Positions 61,590 through 64,000 of a DNA stretch of 64,000 nt are shown piece by piece (within the stretch, counting starts at the first letter, position 1; the number at the start of each line of letters is the position of its first letter). The notes under the pieces were generated by a model. That model saw only the letters and a program-made list of their open reading frames with translations, had not been told where the DNA came from and made no database searches. The DNA comes from Siphonodentalium dalli (Eukaryota; Mollusca; Scaphopoda; Gadilida; Siphonodentaliidae), in the NCBI GenBank assembly GCA_032622095.1, contig CP136069.1:52434760-52498759 (forward strand). Direction: 5' to 3'. The translations under genes and the position numbers were made by a program.

Positions 61590-62279
61590 ACGAGTAGTTC
61601 CCTTAGGAAATTTTCATATCATAAGTTCAATAGGTCGTTTGTTGAACTTATTATCTGAACATTTCCCACCAATTAATACGAATCGTTCAGAAATTGTATT
61701 ATATTTTCGTCTGACAGTCGTCTGCTAATTTGTCCTGCATACATCTCCAAACAAGTAATAGACCATTCCCATACATGCTTTTATATCTAAGGGGAGAATC
61801 CATTCAGTATAGAAACGGTTATGTTTGGTTCAAGGGGTGCTGTTGTAATTCTGAGTTGGACACCCCTAAAGGAAACTCTCTGTCCACGCCCCTGTATGAC
61901 GGGTACGTATATATGGTATATATGTGACATGTAGATGTAGACCGTGAATATTAATACCGAATACCGACAAATGAACTCACCACGTACATCACGCGAATAA
62001 TGTGACGCGATGTAATGCTAAGGCCTAATAAAATACATTTGTTTCCGCTTACGGACTGAAAAATATATAAGGTACCGTTGGTAAAACATTGTTTATTGAA
62101 TATATTCCAATTATTTAAAAACAAAATAATGCCCACCCCATTAATCACAAAGCAGCAACATGTTGGTAAATACAGTGTATAAGGAAACAACTAACTCTTT
62201 AACAAACCAGTTTATCTTCATCTTCAATAATCCAGTTATATGATGAAGTAGGGACATAACAATTATAAAAACACTTTGG
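61590..62279. other. Intergenic DNA, nothing recognised
   Basis: Unique relative to copy 1 from 61,590 onward. No protein or repeat family was identified. Confidence 0.4.
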
Positions 62280-62760
62280 TAAAAGCCAGGTAAACCGTTG
62301 TTTACGGGGCTCGCCTCTGGTCAAATATGGTAAAGTCAGATAAACAATTATATACGCTGGTAACAGACATACAAAATCCGTGTAAAAAGGACATACCCTT
62401 GAAAGTCCAAGTAATGGCATGGTGTACCCCACTTTACTTTAGTAAAATGCTAGTGAAACAGGCATACATGGGTAAAACCCATGTAAACCCATGTAATACA
62501 GAACATACTCCAGTCAATTCTAGATGGAGTCATGGTGTAACAAATTAATCTCTGGTAAAACCATGATTTACATGGTGTCTACTCTGGTAAAACCATGCAA
62601 AAAGGATATACCCGTGTAAATTCCTAGTAAAGTTATGGTGTACCCAGCTTTACTCTCGCAAAATGCTGGTGGAACAGGAAATGCATAACACCCATGTAAT
62701 CCCATGGTGTAACAGATTATACTCTTGTAAAACGGTATATACGCTGGCACAGTGTGTGTT
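62280..62760 (+). repeat. Degenerate tandem repeat, 215-bp unit, about two copies
   Basis: AAAAAGGA(C/T)ATACCC occurs at 62,384 and 62,599. It is followed at equal spacing by ATGGTGTACCC, CTTTACT, AAAATGCT and CCCATGTAA words. GGTAAAACCATG-like words recur within it. Confidence 0.7.
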
Positions 62761-63314
62761 GAACGTCAACACATTGAGTCGATGGCTAATCACCAGATGT
62801 AGGACAACACATTGAGTTTGATAGTTAATTCAATAGTCTTTAGAATCCTCAAATATATCGCATGCATGTTTTGGTACATGGTAACATGATTTCCGACAGA
62901 TATTCATTTTTGGCGCCAAAATACAAACAAAATATCCCCGAGGTGACATAGTTTTGTATTTCTGAAAAACAGGATGGTGGTTAAGCACTTAATATTGATT
63001 TCATATGAGGGCACTGACCTAATATGGGTTCATACACCGTCACTATTTATCGACGCGGATTGGCTAATCGCAAGAGCTGACATAATAAAATGTGATCTGG
63101 TGATTCGAAAATTAAGTGGGCCTTTAATTCCGGTTTGTATTATGTCAGTGAAGTTAATAAAACTGAGATTTCGTGTGGCATTGCTTTTGGGAATTCCCCG
63201 GCTAGATGCCATATACTGAAAATAGATGCTACTTCTCAACTTTGGCCTCCGCGGTACCAATGGAGGCATTCTCAGCGACTCGGTCATTTTACGCTTCGCT
63301 CGCGTACAAAAAAC
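62761..63314. other. Intergenic DNA, no supported gene
   Basis: CAACACATTGAGT occurs twice (near 62,768 and 62,803). A 97-codon - strand frame at 63,030-63,323 has no recognised domain. An 11-bp inverted pair, CTGACATAATA and TATTATGTCAG, lies at about 63,077 and 63,138. Confidence 0.35.
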
Positions 63315-63602
63315 CTCTTCCATAAATAGAAACCATATTCGCGCAATGCTGCAATACGCCGCCTTGGTAATAAGGCGATGGCTCTGACTCGTTGGTGCAA
63401 AGAGGTGAATGGAGCAGATTTATTCACTGCGTGGTAGTACCAAACTTGAGCATGTATTATGATAAATAGTAATAAATAGCAATAATTAGTTCAAGTTTAA
63501 CAGCCGAGTCTCACAGTCAACATAGTATTTACCAATTGTATGCACATGGTCAATCACGTGATTGAAATCGACCGGCAGATATCGTTTCTATTTATGGAAG
63601 AG
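63315..63602. mobile_element. 288-bp MITE-like element with 19-bp inverted repeats
   Basis: CTCTTCCATAAATAGAAAC (63,315-63,333) is exactly inverted at 63,584-63,602. No coding sequence. No target-site duplication was confirmed. Confidence 0.45.
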
Positions 63603-63888
63603 ATTATTTCCTCAGCGAAGTGTAAATGGTCAAGTCGTTGTGAATGTAATGGGGGAATCTACTGTACGAGCAACTGATTTCGAGTATTCGAACACGCAAA
63701 AACAATACATACCACGGTGGTTCCATTGGCGTATTTGAAAGCATTTGTCATTTGTGGAAATGGCACGATTTTGAACGGATTCTCATTTGAATTTGAATGA
63801 TCCAATGTGTAAGTTGGTTATATTATTGACGCGAAATGCGCTCCGGATGTTGATGGTACAAATATCACATTTTCGCGGTAAATGGACA
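63603..63888. other. Intergenic DNA, nothing recognised
   Basis: No coding or repeat signal was identified. Confidence 0.4.
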
Positions 63889-64000
63889 TATAACATGTCA
63901 GCACCCAAACGTCGCATTATTAAATATATAACATGTCAGCACCCAAACGTCGCATTATTAAATATATAACATGTCAGCACCCAAACGTCGCATTATTAAA
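63889..64000 (+). repeat. 38-bp tandem repeat running off the window
   Basis: ACATGTCAGCACCCAAACGT occurs at 63,893, 63,931 and 63,969. The copies are identical as far as seen, so this is a young array whose right end lies outside the window. Confidence 0.9.

Noticed and set aside
63030-63323. 97-codon - strand frame as a gene
   Set aside because: No recognisable motif, overlapping frames on the + strand of similar length, and MITE-like inverted repeats at its edge.

Overview
This window is repeat-dominated nuclear DNA from a eukaryote, most likely an invertebrate animal. It is AT-rich, has very little coding sequence, and carries a DUF3504/Crypton-type tyrosine recombinase, a LINE 3' fragment, several fold-back elements and large satellite arrays. 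The recombinase family is common in marine invertebrates, but nothing here fixes a phylum. I see no rRNA, tRNA, operon or CRISPR structure. The only substantial protein homology is at the left edge.

Layout. 1-1.1 kb: a 5'-partial, frameshifted tyrosine recombinase of the KIAA1958/ZMYM-like DUF3504 family. 1.1-5.2 kb: intergenic DNA with a 155-bp palindrome, two minisatellites and a (TA)n tract. 5.2-34.8 kb: the dominant object, a 29.6-kb inverted-repeat unit. Its ends are long near-identical terminal inverted repeats (TIRs). Its body is about 165 copies of a 174-bp monomer, in + orientation to about 22.37 kb and in - orientation after that. A 7-bp direct repeat (TATATAG) flanks it inside (TA)n DNA. 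Both arms have higher-order repeat organisation. 34.8-37.7 kb: intergenic DNA. 37.7-39.2 kb: a small fold-back element. 39.5-43.3 kb: a second, unrelated satellite fold-back built from a 165-bp monomer with hairpin-bearing TIRs. 43.3-45.4 kb: flanking DNA containing nested TIR elements. 45.4-55 kb: dispersed and tandem repeats, a LINE fragment, a possible CXC-domain remnant and palindromic X-box-like sites. 55.6-61.6 kb: a near-identical duplicate of 41.0-45.4 kb in which the satellite arm is nine monomers longer. 61.6-64 kb: degenerate tandem repeats, ending in a 38-bp tandem repeat that runs off the window.

The genes do not form a pathway. What unifies the window is architecture. Two unrelated elements share one design: TIRs enclosing head-to-head satellite arrays, with monomers near nucleosomal length that are also multiples of three (174 and 165 bp). 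I read these as non-autonomous, fold-back-like transposable units that carry and amplify satellite DNA. No transposase is present, so mobility is an inference from the TIRs and the putative target-site duplication. Such structures are also prone to assembly error, so long-read confirmation matters.
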